Positions 18,875-28,790 of a DNA stretch of 64,000 nucleotides are shown here, in pieces. This DNA is from Rhynchopus euleeides (taxonomy: Eukaryota; Euglenozoa; Diplonemea; Diplonemida; Diplonemidae): NCBI GenBank assembly GCA_963210315.1, contig OY723253.1, positions 1,984,001 through 2,048,000 on the forward strand, given 5' to 3'. Below the pieces are notes generated by a model, which was given only the letters and a program-made list of their open reading frames with translations, had not been told where the DNA came from and ran no database searches. Position 1 is the first letter of the stretch. The number at the start of each line of letters is the position of its first letter. Both the position numbers and the translations under genes were made by a program.

Positions 18875-21800
18875 GCCGGCTATGGGCCGATCTCGCCCGT
18901 ACTGGGCCGGCTATGGGCCGATCTCGGCAGTGCTGGGCCGGCTATGGGCCGATCTCGCCCGTACTGGGCCGGCTATGGGCCGATCTCGGCAGTGCTGGGC
19001 CGGCTATGGGCCGATCTCGCACGTACTGGGCCGGACATGGGGCGATCTCGGCAGTGCTGGGCCGGCTCTGGGCCGATCTCGCCCGTACTGGGCCGGCTAT
19101 GGGCCGATCTCGGCAGTGCTGGGCCGGCTATGGGCCGATCTCGCACGTACTGGGCCGGACATGGGCCGATCTCGGCAGTGCTGGGCCGGCTCTGGGCCGA
19201 TCTCGCCCGTACTGGGCCGGACATGGGCCGATTTCGGCAGTGCTGGGCCGGCTATGGGCCGATCTCGCCCGTACTGGGCCGGCTATGGGCCGATCTCGGC
19301 AGTGCTGGGCCGGCTATGGGCCGATCTCGCCCGTACTGGGCCGGCCATGGGCCGATCTCGGCAGTGCTGGGCCGGACATGGGCCGATCTCGGCAGTGCTG
19401 GGCCGGCTATGGGCCGATCTCGCACGTACTGGGCCGGACATGGGCCGATCTCGGCAGTGCTGGGCCGGCTATGGGCCGATCTCGGCAGTGCTGGGCCGGC
19501 TATGGGCCGATCTCGGCAGTGCTGGGCCGGCTATGGGCAGATCTCGCCCGTACTGGGCCGGCTATGGGCCGATCTCGCCCGTACTGGGCCGGCTATGGGC
19601 CGATCTCGGCAGTGCTGGGCCGGCTATGGGCCGATCTCGCACGTACTGGGCCGGACATGGGCCGATCTCGGCAGTGCTGGGCCGGCTATGGGCCGATCTC
19701 GGCAGTGCTGGGCCGGCTATGGGCCGATCTCGCCCGTACTGGGCCGGCTATGGGCCGATCTCGCCCGTACTGGGCCGGCTATGGGCCGATCTCGGCAGTG
19801 CTGGGCCGCCTATGGGCCGATCTCGCACGTACTGGGCCGGACATGGGCCGATCTCGGCAGTGCTGGGCCGGCTCTGGGCCGATCTCGCCCGTACTGGGCC
19901 GGACATGGGCCGATCTCGGCAGTGCTGGGCCGGCTATGGGCCGATCTCGCCCGTACTGGGCCGGCCATGGGCCGATCTCGGCAGTGCTGGGCCGGACATG
20001 GGCCGATCTCGGCAGTGCTGGGCCGGCTATGGGCCGATCTCGGCAGTGCTGGGCCGGCTATGGGCCGATCTCGCACGTACTGGGCCGGACATGGGCCGAT
20101 CTCGGCAGTGCTGGGCCGGCTATGGGCCGATCTCGCCCGTACTGTGCCGGCCATGGGCCGATCTCGGCAGTGCTGGGCCGGACATGGGCCGATCTCGGCA
20201 GTGCTGGGCCGGCTATGGGCCGATCTCGCCCGTACTGGGCCGGCTATGGGCCGATCTCGCCCGTACTGGGCCGGCTATGGGCCGATCTCGGCAGTGCTGG
20301 GCCGGCTATGGGCCGATCTCGCCCGTACTGGGCCGGCTATGGGCCGATCTCGGCAGTGCTGGGCCGGCTATGGGCCGATCTCGCACGTACTGGGCCGGAC
20401 ATGGGCCGATCTCGGCAGTGCTGGGCCGGCTCTGGGCCGATCTCGCCCGTACTGGGCCGGACATGGGCCGATCTCGGCAGTGCTGGGCCGGCTATGGGCC
20501 GATCTCGCCCGTACTGGGCCGGCCATGGGCCGATCTCGGCAGTGCTGGGCCGGACATGGGCCGATCTCGGCAGTGCTGGGCCGGCTATGGGCCGATCTCG
20601 GCAGTGCTGGGCCGGCTATGGGCCGATCTCGCCCGTACTGGGCCGGCTATGGTCCGATCTCGCCCGTACTGGGCCGGCTATGGGCCGATCTCGCCCGTAC
20701 TGGGCCGGCTATGGGCCGATCTCGGCAGTGCTGGGCCGGCTATGGGCCGATCTCGCCCGTACTGGGCCGGCTATGGGCCGATCTCGCCCGTACTGGGCCG
20801 GCCATGGGCCGATCTCGGCAGTGCTGGGCCGGACATGGGCCGATCTCGGCAGTGCTGGGCCGGCTATGGGCCGATCTCGGCAGTGCTGGGCCGGACATGG
20901 GCCGATCTCGGCAGTGCTGGGCCGGCTATGGGCCGATCTCGCCCGTACTGGGCCGGCTATGGGCCGATCTCGGCAGTGCTGGGCCGGCTATGGCCCGATC
21001 TCGCACGTACTGGGCCGGCCATGGGCCGATCTCGGCAGTGCTGGGCCGGCTATGGGCCGATCTCGCCCGTACTGGGCCGGCTATGGGCCGATCTCGGCAG
21101 TGCTGGGCCGGCTATGGGCCGATCTCGCACGTACTGGGCCGGACATGGGCCGATCTCGGCAGTGCTGGGCCGGCTATGGGCCGATCTCGCCCGTACTGGG
21201 CCGGCTATGGGCCGATCTCGCCCGTACTGGGCCGGCTATGGGCCGATCTCGGCAGTGCTGGGCCGGCTATGGGCCGATCTCGCACGTACTGGGCCGGACA
21301 TGGGCCGATCTCGGCAGTGCTGGGCCGGCTATGGGCCGATCTCGGCAGTGCTGGGCCGGACATGGGCCGATCTCGGCAGTGCTGGGCCGGCTATGGGCCG
21401 ATCTCGGCAGTGCTGGGCCGGCTATGGGCCGATCTCGGCAGTGCTGGGCCGGACATGGGCCGATCTCGGCAGTGCTGGGCCGGCTATGGGCCGATCTCGG
21501 CAGTGCTGGGCCGGACATGGGCCGATCTCGGCAGTGCTGGGCCGGCTATGGGCCGATCTCGCCCGTACTGGGCCGGCCATGGGCCGATCTCGGCAGTGCT
21601 GGGCCGGACATGGGCCGATCTCGGCAGTGCTGGGCCGGCTATGGGCCGATCTCGGCAGTGCTGGGCCGGCTATGGGCCGATCTCGCACGTACTGGGCCGG
21701 ACATGGGCCGATCTCGGCAGTGCTGGGCCGGCTATGGGCCGATCTCGCCCGTACTGGGCCGGCTATGGTCCGATCTCGCCCGTACTGGGCCGGCTATGGG

Positions 21801-23780
21801 CCGATCTCGGCAGTGCTGGGCCGGCTATGGGCCGATCTCACCCGTACTGGGCCGGCCATGGGCCGATCTCGGCAGTGCTGGGCCGGACATGGGCCGATCT
21901 CGGCAGTGCTGGGCCGGCTATGGGCCGATCTCGGCAGTGCTGGGCCGGCTATGGGCCGATCTCGCACGTACTGGGCCGGACATGGGCCGATCTCGGCAGT
22001 GCTGGGCCGGACATGGGCCGATCTCGGCAGTGCTGGGCCGGCTATGGGCCGATCTCGCACGTACTGGGCCGGACATGGGCCGATCTCGGCAGTGCTGGGC
22101 CGGCTATGGGCCGATCTCGCCCGTACTGGGCCGGCTATGGGCCGATCTCGCCCGTACTGGGCCGGCTATGGGCCGATCTCGGCAGTGCTGGGCCGGCTAT
22201 GGGCCGATCTCGCACGTACTGGGCCGGACATGGGCCGATCTCGGCAGTGCTGGGCCGGCTATGGGCCGATCTCGGCAGTGCTGGGCCGGACATGGGCCGA
22301 TCTCGGCAGTGCTGGGCCGGCTATGGGCCGATCTCGGCAGTGCTGGGCCGGCTATGGGCCGATCTCGCACGTACTGGGCCGGACATGGGCCGATCTCGGC
22401 AGTGCTGGGCCGGACATGGGCCGATCTCGGCAGTGCTGGGCCGGCTATGGGCCGATCTCGCACGTACTGGGCCGGACATGGGCCGATCTCGGCAGTGCTG
22501 GGCCGGCTATGGGCCGATCTCGCCCGTACTGGGCCGGCTATGGTCCGATCTCGCCCGTACTGGGCCGGCTATGGGCCGATCTCGCCCGTACTGGGCCGGC
22601 TATGGGCCGATCTCGGCAGTGCTGGGCCGGACATGGACCGATCTCGGCAGTGCTGGGCCGGCTATGGGCCGATCTCGCCCGTACTGGGCCGGCCATGGGC
22701 CGATCTCGGCAGTGCTGGGCCGGACATGGGCCGATCTCGGCAGTGCTGGGCCGGCTATGGGCCGATCTCGGCAGTGCTGGGCCGGACATGGGCCGATCTC
22801 GGCAGTGCTGGGCCGGCTATGGGCCGATCTCGCCCGTACTGGGCCGGCCATGGGCCGATCTCGGCAGTGCTGGGCCGGACATGGGCCGATCTCGGCAGTG
22901 CTGGGCCGGCTATGGGCCGATCTCGGCAGTGCTGGGCCGGCTATGGGCCGATCTCGCACGTACTGGGCCGGACATGGGCCGATCTCGGCAGTGCTGGGCC
23001 GGCTATGGGCCGATCTCGCCCGTACTGGGCCGGCTATGGTCCGATCTCGGCAGTGCTGGGCCGGCTATGGGCCGATCTCACCCGTACTGGGCCGGCCATG
23101 GGCCGATCTCGGCAGTGCTGGGCCGGACATGGGCCGATCTCGGCAGTGCTGGGCCGGCTATGGGCCGATCTCGGCAGTGCTGGGCCGGCTATGGGCCGAT
23201 CTCGCACGTACTGGGCCGGACATGGGCCGATCTCGGCAGTGCTGGGCCGGACATGGGCCGATCTCGGCAGTGCTGGGCCGGCTATGGGCCGATCTCGCAC
23301 GTACTGGGCCGGACATGGGCCGATCTCGGCAGTGCTGGGCCGGCTATGGGCCGATCTCGCCCGTACTGGGCCGGCTATGGTCCGATCTCGCCCGTACTGG
23401 GCCGGCTATGGGCCGATCTCGGCAGTGCTGGGCCGGACATGGGCCGATCTCGGCAGTGCTGGGCCGGCTATGGGCCGATCTCGCCCGTACTGGGCCGGCC
23501 ATGGGCCGATCTCGGCAGTACTGGGCCGGACATGGGCCGATCTCGGCAGTGCTGGGCCGGCTATGGGCCGATCTCGGCAGTGCTGGGCCGGACATGGGCC
23601 GATCTCGGCAGTGCTGGGCCGGCTATGGGCCGATCTCGGCAGTGCTGGGCCGGCTATGGGCCGATCTCGCCCGTACTGGGCCGGCTATGGGCCGATCTCG
23701 CACGTACTGGGCCGGACATGGGCCGATCTCGGCAGTGCTGGGCCGGCTATGGGCCGATCTCGCCCGTACTGGGCCGGGTC
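18875..23780 (+). repeat. 31-bp tandem array 3, about 158 copies, with 1,240-bp higher-order repeat
   Basis: The monomer is CCGGCTATGGGCCGATCTCG followed by GCAGTGCTGGG. Variation is modular: the segment after ATCTC is GGCAGTGCT, GCCCGTACT or GCACGTACT, and the segment before GGGCCGAT is CTAT, ACAT, CCAT or CTCT. A rare variant with A in place of G in ATCTCG occurs at 21840 and 23080, exactly 1,240 bp (40 monomers) apart, with matching neighbours. Three overlapping frames of about 1,640-1,660 codons on the + strand reflect a stop-free unit whose length is not a multiple of three. Directly after the array, at about 23778-23815, lies a partial array-2-type monomer. Confidence 0.92.
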
Positions 23781-23818
23781 CAGGAGTGGTGTCCAGACCC
23801 TGGGCCGACCCAGGCTGT

Positions 23819-24088
23819 GGGTGGTGCATTTTGGTGCATTTTCCGTCGGTTTAGGTGAAAATTGTCGAATTTTGTCGAAATTTGACGACAGGTGACGAAC
23901 AGCGAGAATCCCCGAAAAACCGGTTTTAATTCATTTTTGGGGGGGGGGGTCTTCGCTGACGAAGTTTTTGTCGAAGACCCCTGTCGTCGTCGTCAGAACA
24001 CTGCCGTCTTCGGTGAAAAACCCCCTGAAACAGCCGTTTTCCTAATTATGTGACGAACGACGAAGTTTGTCGAAGTTTGTCGACCAGC
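23819..24088. repeat. Right end of element F with GACGAAG/GTCGAAG repeats
   Basis: Short, partly palindromic motifs (GACGAAGTTTTTGTCGAAGA, GACGAACGACGAAGTTTGTC) repeat between two opposing copies of GGGGGTCTTCGCT at about 23949 and 24088. No coding capacity. This may be a small independent element or the subterminal repeat zone of F. Confidence 0.5.
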
Positions 24089-24754
24089 GAAGACCCCCTT
24101 AAGAAATCAGTAAGAAATCTTTAAGAAATAGCCCTTTCGGCATTACATTAAGACGTCTTAAGAAATTTCGAGGTATCTTAACATTTCTTGCAAGATCTTT
24201 GTCATACCATGTAAAAAGGTGATTCTGCTGGCAGAAAGTGCCCAATATACTCCGGAAACTCAATTCCGCCCACTCCCAGGGGGTGGTATGCCCCCGACGA
24301 TGCCGTTTTTAGCAACCAAATTTTTTGGGACAGAACTTGTACGAGGCTATTTGTGCAGTCTGCTTGTTTCCGCTGTTGCCCTTTCTATCACCCTCAGGGA
24401 CTGCCAGCGGCGCCGGATGGCCCTCGGGAGGTCCGTCCGTAGTTCTGGTTCATGAACTGCATCCTGCATAACGTCTTGCTCGTCGGCGAGAGCAATCAAA
24501 TCTGGTTTCCTCTTCCTTTGAGAGACTGGCCCGTATCTCGACTGTAGATTCCGTCGACCCCCTCAATCCAGTCATTTGTGGCTCCCAATCAGCCTCAAAT
24601 TTGACAATGCAGACATGCCTGAGGACTTCCCGACAATACCGTTGAGCAGAAGTTGGGGCTGGAAGCTGAGACGGGCAAATCTTGCGCTTCTGCTGAGCGC
24701 TATTTCTGGGCCACTTCTTGTACCCGTGCCTGCTGTACCAGGTGCCTGTTCCAG

Positions 24755-24964
24755 TCAGCTGCCTCCCATCAGAGGAGGCATCTGAGAGACTCTCGTCTGG
24801 CGTCCCTGTACCACATGCTCACAGGTGAGGCACCACACCCAAGGACGCGCTCCCTGGCAACGGATGCACCGTGCCACAGACCCAGCTGCCGTAAGCTCCC
24901 GAAGAACAGCGTCAAACGGGACACGAACTGTACCATACTTCTCCCACAACTTTTCCTGGTGCAA
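24755..24964 (-). CDS. Cysteine-rich fragment inside element A
   Basis: A short minus-strand frame of 69 residues contains two CxxC pairs (ARCIRCQG and VWCLTCEH), suggesting a zinc-binding knuckle. Neighbouring frames between 24346 and 25104 also look weakly protein-like on the same strand, so this is probably the decayed remains of a larger gene carried by element A. Family not recognised. Confidence 0.25.
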   Translation of the reverse strand: MHQEKLWEKYGTVRVPFDAVLRELTAAGSVARCIRCQGARPWVWCLTCEHVVQGRQTRVSQMPPLMGGS

Positions 24965-25301
24965 TCACCTCACATTGGCGTGCCTTTTGGACTCTGGAGG
25001 GCACCGAGAAGCTGTTATGTTTCAGAACAATCAACGACAACAGTTCTTCTGTGCATCTGGCAGGTTGAGGTGTGGTTGCTCTGCTTGATGTGTCCTGTGG
25101 AGTGCAGCCCAGGTACAAGTTCTGTCCCAAAAATTTTGATTGCTAAAAACGGCATCGTCGGGGGCATACCACCCCCTGGGAGTGGGCGGAAACGAGTTTC
25201 CGGAGTATATTGGGCACTTTCTGCCACCAGAATCACCTTTTTAGGGGCAAAAACGCACATCTCAAAAATTGGCCAATGTTTCCCCCAGTGACCCACCCCT
25301 A

Positions 25302-26120
25302 GGGGCATAGCTTCCGATAAGCGGGGGTCGCAGGGGTCGGGAGGGGGGGTCGGAGGGGGTCGCCTCACTATTTCCTAAGGAATGTGGCCTGGATGGGGAC
25401 CACCAATAAGGGGTGTGAATAGGCACCCCATGTCAAAAATGACCCCACTGCGATCCGCACAAACTCCAAATATTCAAAAGAACGGGTTTTTGAAAAACCC
25501 GAGGAGGGGGTCGGGAGGGTCCCGCTGGGTGGGTGGTGGGGGTGGCCTGGTGTGCCTCCCGGTCACGTCCTCCCATGACAGTACCTGGACCAGACCCATG
25601 TTTCGTCGTTGAAGCTTGGTCCCAAGATCCACGAAATGACCCCACTACGATCCGCACAAACTCCAAATAGTCCAAAGAACGGGGGTTTGAAAACCCCGTG
25701 TGGGGGGAGGGGGGACCACCCCATATTCCAACCCCTAGTCTCCGACCCCCCATCTACGACCCCCGAGAAAAAACGCGAAAATTCCGACCCAAGTTTGACC
25801 ACAGTTTCAGACCCCCCATCTTCCGGATCCTGACCCCCGCAAGAATGGGGGGTCGGGATATAGCCCCGACCCCCGAGGTTCCGACCCCCCTTTTCTCAAG
25901 GAACCACATCCGCATTTCAGAGGTGTTCTGTGGCACCTACACCAACAAAGTGACCCCACTACGATCCGCACGGAGCCCAAACAACGCAGGAGAGGGGGGA
26001 ACCGCGTTTCCTCGGGAAACCCCTGAGATTTTTTGGGAGGGGGGGTAGTTTTGCTAAGGGGGGGTCGGGGGTCGGGGGTCGGAGGGGTCTGGGGGTCGGA
26101 TTCTTATCGGAAGCTATGCC
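25302..26120. mobile_element. Element G: 819-bp TA-flanked element with GCATAGCTTCCGATAAG ends
   Basis: The left end GGGGCATAGCTTCCGATAAG and the reverse complement of the right end (ending at 26120) match over about 18 bp. TA lies on both sides (25300-25301, 26121-26122); the left TA is also the right-hand TA of element A. The interior is G-rich and contains three direct units beginning ATGACCCCACT(A/G)CGATCC or a variant (about 25438, 25638 and 25950), two of them followed by short hairpins. No coding frame is convincing. Confidence 0.65.
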
Positions 26121-26453
26121 TAGGGGGGGGGGGTAGGCAGCAGAGGACGTCTCTGCATGTGTGGGGAGTGGAGGTTGTATTATATCGAGGGCATGTTTCA
26201 CTCGATGATAAGTGCATAAAAGGGGCTTCCCCCCCCTCTTCCATTCACTCTCGACGATCAAAAAAATACCCCCCCCCCCTCAACGCATGTGTTGATTCAC
26301 ACGCCTGTTCAATCGGTGGTTGCCCTCCACCCCCACCACCATCACCCCTGCTTCTTCGCTTTTCATGTCACATCCACACCTGCAGTCCACAGGAGGGGAC
26401 ACCGTGCCACCGCAGCGGGCTGTTGTGTTGGGGTGTGGGAGGGCCGGGCAGCC

Positions 26454-28010
26454 ATGCCTGCCTTGCTCCCAGGCATCGACACAGCTGCCCCCAATGCCAC
26501 GGCGAAGAAGAAGAGCGTGAAGAAGGGTTCGAAGAAGTCAAACAAGAGCGGGCGGCATCCCGACGCGCAGCACAGCGCCTCACCGGCGCCTCGGCATGAG
26601 GAGAGGGCCGGCACACCGCAGATGGAGGGGACGGGCGTGCCGTGGCTGGATAACATGCAGGAGGCCCTGAAGGCGGAATACCGCGAGACGGCTCTGCTGG
26701 GGCAGAAGATGGGGACCCACGAGGCTTTCACCAGCAAGTTCGCCCCGCAGCTGCGTGGCAGTGGGGAGATGCCGCCCCCGCCTGACTACACCAGGATGGG
26801 GAACGGCTCTGCGGAGAACACCGTCACCTCTACAGCGCTGGTGCCGGCGTCGCAGAGTCTCGCGACTATCCCCAGCACAGCGTCGCGTCGGCTTGCCCCT
26901 CTCCCGTCGATCAGCGCAGGGGTGCCTGTGCCTGTGCCGTATGCCCCGACTGTGTCGATGGAGGCGGTCCGTCATGCGAACAGCGGGACAGCCGGTCCCA
27001 AGACTTGTATGAACCTGCGGGACTACCAGCTGCTGGCGACAGCATGCCAGCGTGGAGGGCGTGGGAAGACCGAGGCGAATGCGTATTACAAGATGGGGGA
27101 GCTGTGCAGCAAGAACCCCGACACCGTGGAGAAGGCGGGGCGGTGCTTCGAGAGGTACTACACGCTGTCGAAGCATCTGAAGGACGTTGCGGGGGAGGCG
27201 AAGGCGCTGAACTGCCTCGGCATCGTGCACCAGCAGCGTGGGGATCTGGAGGCTGCCCTGCAGTGCCATGAGGCGCATCTTGCGATCGCGCCGCCGTCGA
27301 GCCAGTTCATCGCGCGCACCAACCTGGGTGTGACGAAGATGCATATGGGGCTGCTGGATGAGGCGCTGCAGGCGCATAAGGATGCAATGCACTCTGCGAT
27401 CCGCACAGGCGATAAACAGGCCGAGCTGGTGGCCCTGGCAAACCTGGGCCTTGTGGGGCAGAAGCAGAAGGACTTCAGCACGGCACAGGTATTGGGTTGA
27501 GGAGGGGAGGGGGATGGGGAGGGGGGGGTGCTGCTCTCTGTGTGACTGTGTGTCAGCATGTGTCGCTTTGGAACCGGTTGAGCGAGGGGGGGGGATGGGG
27601 GGGGGGGGGCATCTCGCCTTTCCCTCAGGGTTTCTGGATTTCTGAGGGGAGCCCCAGAGGCTGTGTGTAGTTGCATCGACCCCGCATGCCGTGCCACGCC
27701 TGTCCTGCAGATATGCATGTCGCGCCACCTGGAGCTGGCTCAGGTGATCAACGACCCGACCTCGCAGCAGGCTGCGTATGAGCAGCTTGCTGTGCTTCAG
27801 GCAGAGAAGGGGGATTGGGAGGGTGCGCAGAAGTATTTCAACGATGCCCGTGGGCTGTGCGGGTCGCAGCGCATCGCCCCGATCACGACGAATAGCGAGC
27901 GTCTGAAATGCAAGATTGGGTTCGTCAAGGCAACGGGGTCCATGGATACATACTTCCGTGACATGGCATCCAAGATGCAGCATGCGCCGCTCGCGCTGGG
28001 ATCCAGTTGA
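26454..28010 (+). CDS. TPR-repeat protein, possibly TTC29-like flagellar protein (spliced)
   Basis: Two exons, 26454-27488 and 27711-28010, join in phase 0 to give 444 residues. The intron has GTATTG at the 5' site and CTGCAG at the 3' site, and the join FSTAQ-ICMSRHLELA continues a TPR helix. The start is the Met of MPALLPGIDTAAPN; the frame extends upstream to 26289 but that part looks non-coding. Residues 20-40 are Lys/Ser-rich. About 190-420 holds four to five TPR-like helix pairs, for example AYYKMGELCSK, ALNCLGIVHQQRGDLEAALQ, ARTNLGVTKMHMGLLDEAL and YEQLAVLQAEKGDWEGAQKY. Length and layout recall TTC29, an axonemal dynein-associated protein, but general TPR similarity could explain that. 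It lies just upstream of a kinesin. Confidence 0.78.
27489..27710 (+). other. GT-AG intron, 222 nt
   Basis: Reading through would hit a stop 12 nt after the donor, whereas splicing at GT 27489 and AG 27710 restores a continuous TPR frame. The acceptor follows a C/T-rich run ending TGTCCTGCAG. Confidence 0.8.
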
Positions 28011-28790
28011 AGTGAAAAGTAGCACCATTTCTTTTTCGGTTCTGGTCGCAGCACACCATCGCCCCCCCGTATCCCGCTGGATGAAGAAGGGCGGCTCCAA
28101 GCGGTGTCCTGCTTGCAGCCCCGTTTGCCACAGCGTGTGCCAACAGATTATTTCCCTTGTGTTGCCCTTTGTTACTGCACTCCCATCGCAAGCATGGTGT
28201 TTCCCTCCCCTGTGGCAGGTGCAACCCGCACTGCCAGCCACGTCATCGTGGCGGCGGTGCGGTGTCAGTTGGGTCTGCTGCGTGCTGTATTTGTCTTTGC
28301 CTCTTGTGCAACGCAGCGCTTGCCAGCGGGCTGTGTTGACGAGAGGGGTCGCTGCTGCCTCTCTAGCGGTACAAAAGGGAAAACGGACACCCGCCCCCCC
28401 CCACCCCCACCCCACCCCGCTCCCACCCGAGTCGCCACTCCAAACGCAGACCTTTCCCGAGCGAGTTCGGAACCATCATGTTCGAACAGCACCCCCTCTC
28501 TGAAACCTGAAATTCCTGTCGAGGGGAGGGGAGGGGGTGACGCCCCACACAAGCTCTTGGCAGCCAGTCAGCTCCCACCACCCCTGCAGGCACACGGGGC
28601 ACTGCCCTTCAGCATCCCTGCAATGAGGGCGGTGGCAGCGCCCCGCCACGACCCCTGCTGTGCAGCGCACCCCCCCAGCCGTCCCCACCCCACCCCCGTG
28701 TAGCTAACCTGACCTGGGATCCAGCAAAACCCTCACGCCTGCTGCGTCTGCATCTTCCCTCCCCCGCCCTCCCTCCGACGGGGAGACAAG
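28011..28790. other. Intergenic spacer between TPR and kinesin genes
   Basis: It is mixed sequence with C-rich tracts near 28390-28430 and 28660-28700, and a strong pyrimidine run just before the kinesin start. Overlapping open frames on both strands are GC-driven. Nothing coding is supported. Confidence 0.5.

Larger units (their letters stand above)
13862..24088. mobile_element. Element F: 10.2-kb element filled with 31-bp satellite arrays
   Basis: The ends are GGGGGTCTTCGCT at 13862 and its exact reverse complement ending at 24088. TTA flanks both sides (13859-13861, 24089-24091). Deleting the element with one TTA restores the B sequence CGTCTTAAGAAAT, which occurs elsewhere in B, so the boundaries are well supported. 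A 3-bp TTA duplication and G-starting ends fit the PIF/Harbinger pattern, though no transposase is visible. The cargo is three arrays of 31-bp monomers (14176-14960, about 15674-18655, 18875-23780) with short unique spacers. A second copy of the end motif at about 23949 heads a small GACGAAGTTTGTCGA-rich tail, so F may have a composite right end. Confidence 0.72.
9378..24211. mobile_element. Element B: about 2.2-kb coding element inserted in A, itself carrying D, E and F
   Basis: The ends are CATGGTATGACAAAG at 9378 and its reverse complement ending at 24211. Both flanks read TAAAAA (9372-9377 and 24212-24217), which I take as a 6-bp target duplication in element A. The end regions are AT-rich and contain two tandem subunits on each side, starting at 9378 and 9601 on the left and at 24211 and 13810 on the right. 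Common motifs are AAGACGTCTTAA and AATGATGGACATT. After removing D, E and F the element is about 2.18 kb. It carries two overlapping minus-strand frames (11151-12150). The superfamily is not recognised; a 6-bp duplication with these ends fits no common family I know. Confidence 0.7.
9305..25299. mobile_element. Element A: TA-flanked DNA transposon enlarged to 16 kb by nested insertions
   Basis: The outer ends are GGGGTGGGTCACTG at 9305 and its reverse complement ending at 25299, each next to TA. The left inverted repeat is split: 9305-9377 continues at 24218-24345. The right copy is 25105-25299. Joined in order, the left and right copies match along roughly 200 bp, including the shared run AGAAAGTGCCCAATATACTC. 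Without the inserted element B, A would be about 1.15 kb. Its own interior (24346-25104) holds a small minus-strand cysteine-rich frame. No transposase was recognised, so A is probably non-autonomous. The TA target suggests a Tc1/mariner-like mover, but that is inference. Confidence 0.75.

Noticed and set aside
14281-23895. Very long open frames (up to 1,660 codons) across the 31-bp arrays
   Set aside because: The unit lacks stop triplets on one strand and its length is not a multiple of three, so all three frames stay open automatically. The three-frame openness and purely repetitive product argue against genes.
9305-25299. A 16-kb Polinton-like element, from its size and inverted ends
   Set aside because: The size comes from nested insertions. 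The base element is about 1.15 kb, has TA flanks, and no capsid, polymerase or integrase coding sequence is visible.
26289-26453. Upstream Met at 26289 as start of the TPR protein
   Set aside because: The extra 55 residues are His/Pro/Cys-rich and unlike the rest; the Met at 26454 opens the first coherent segment.
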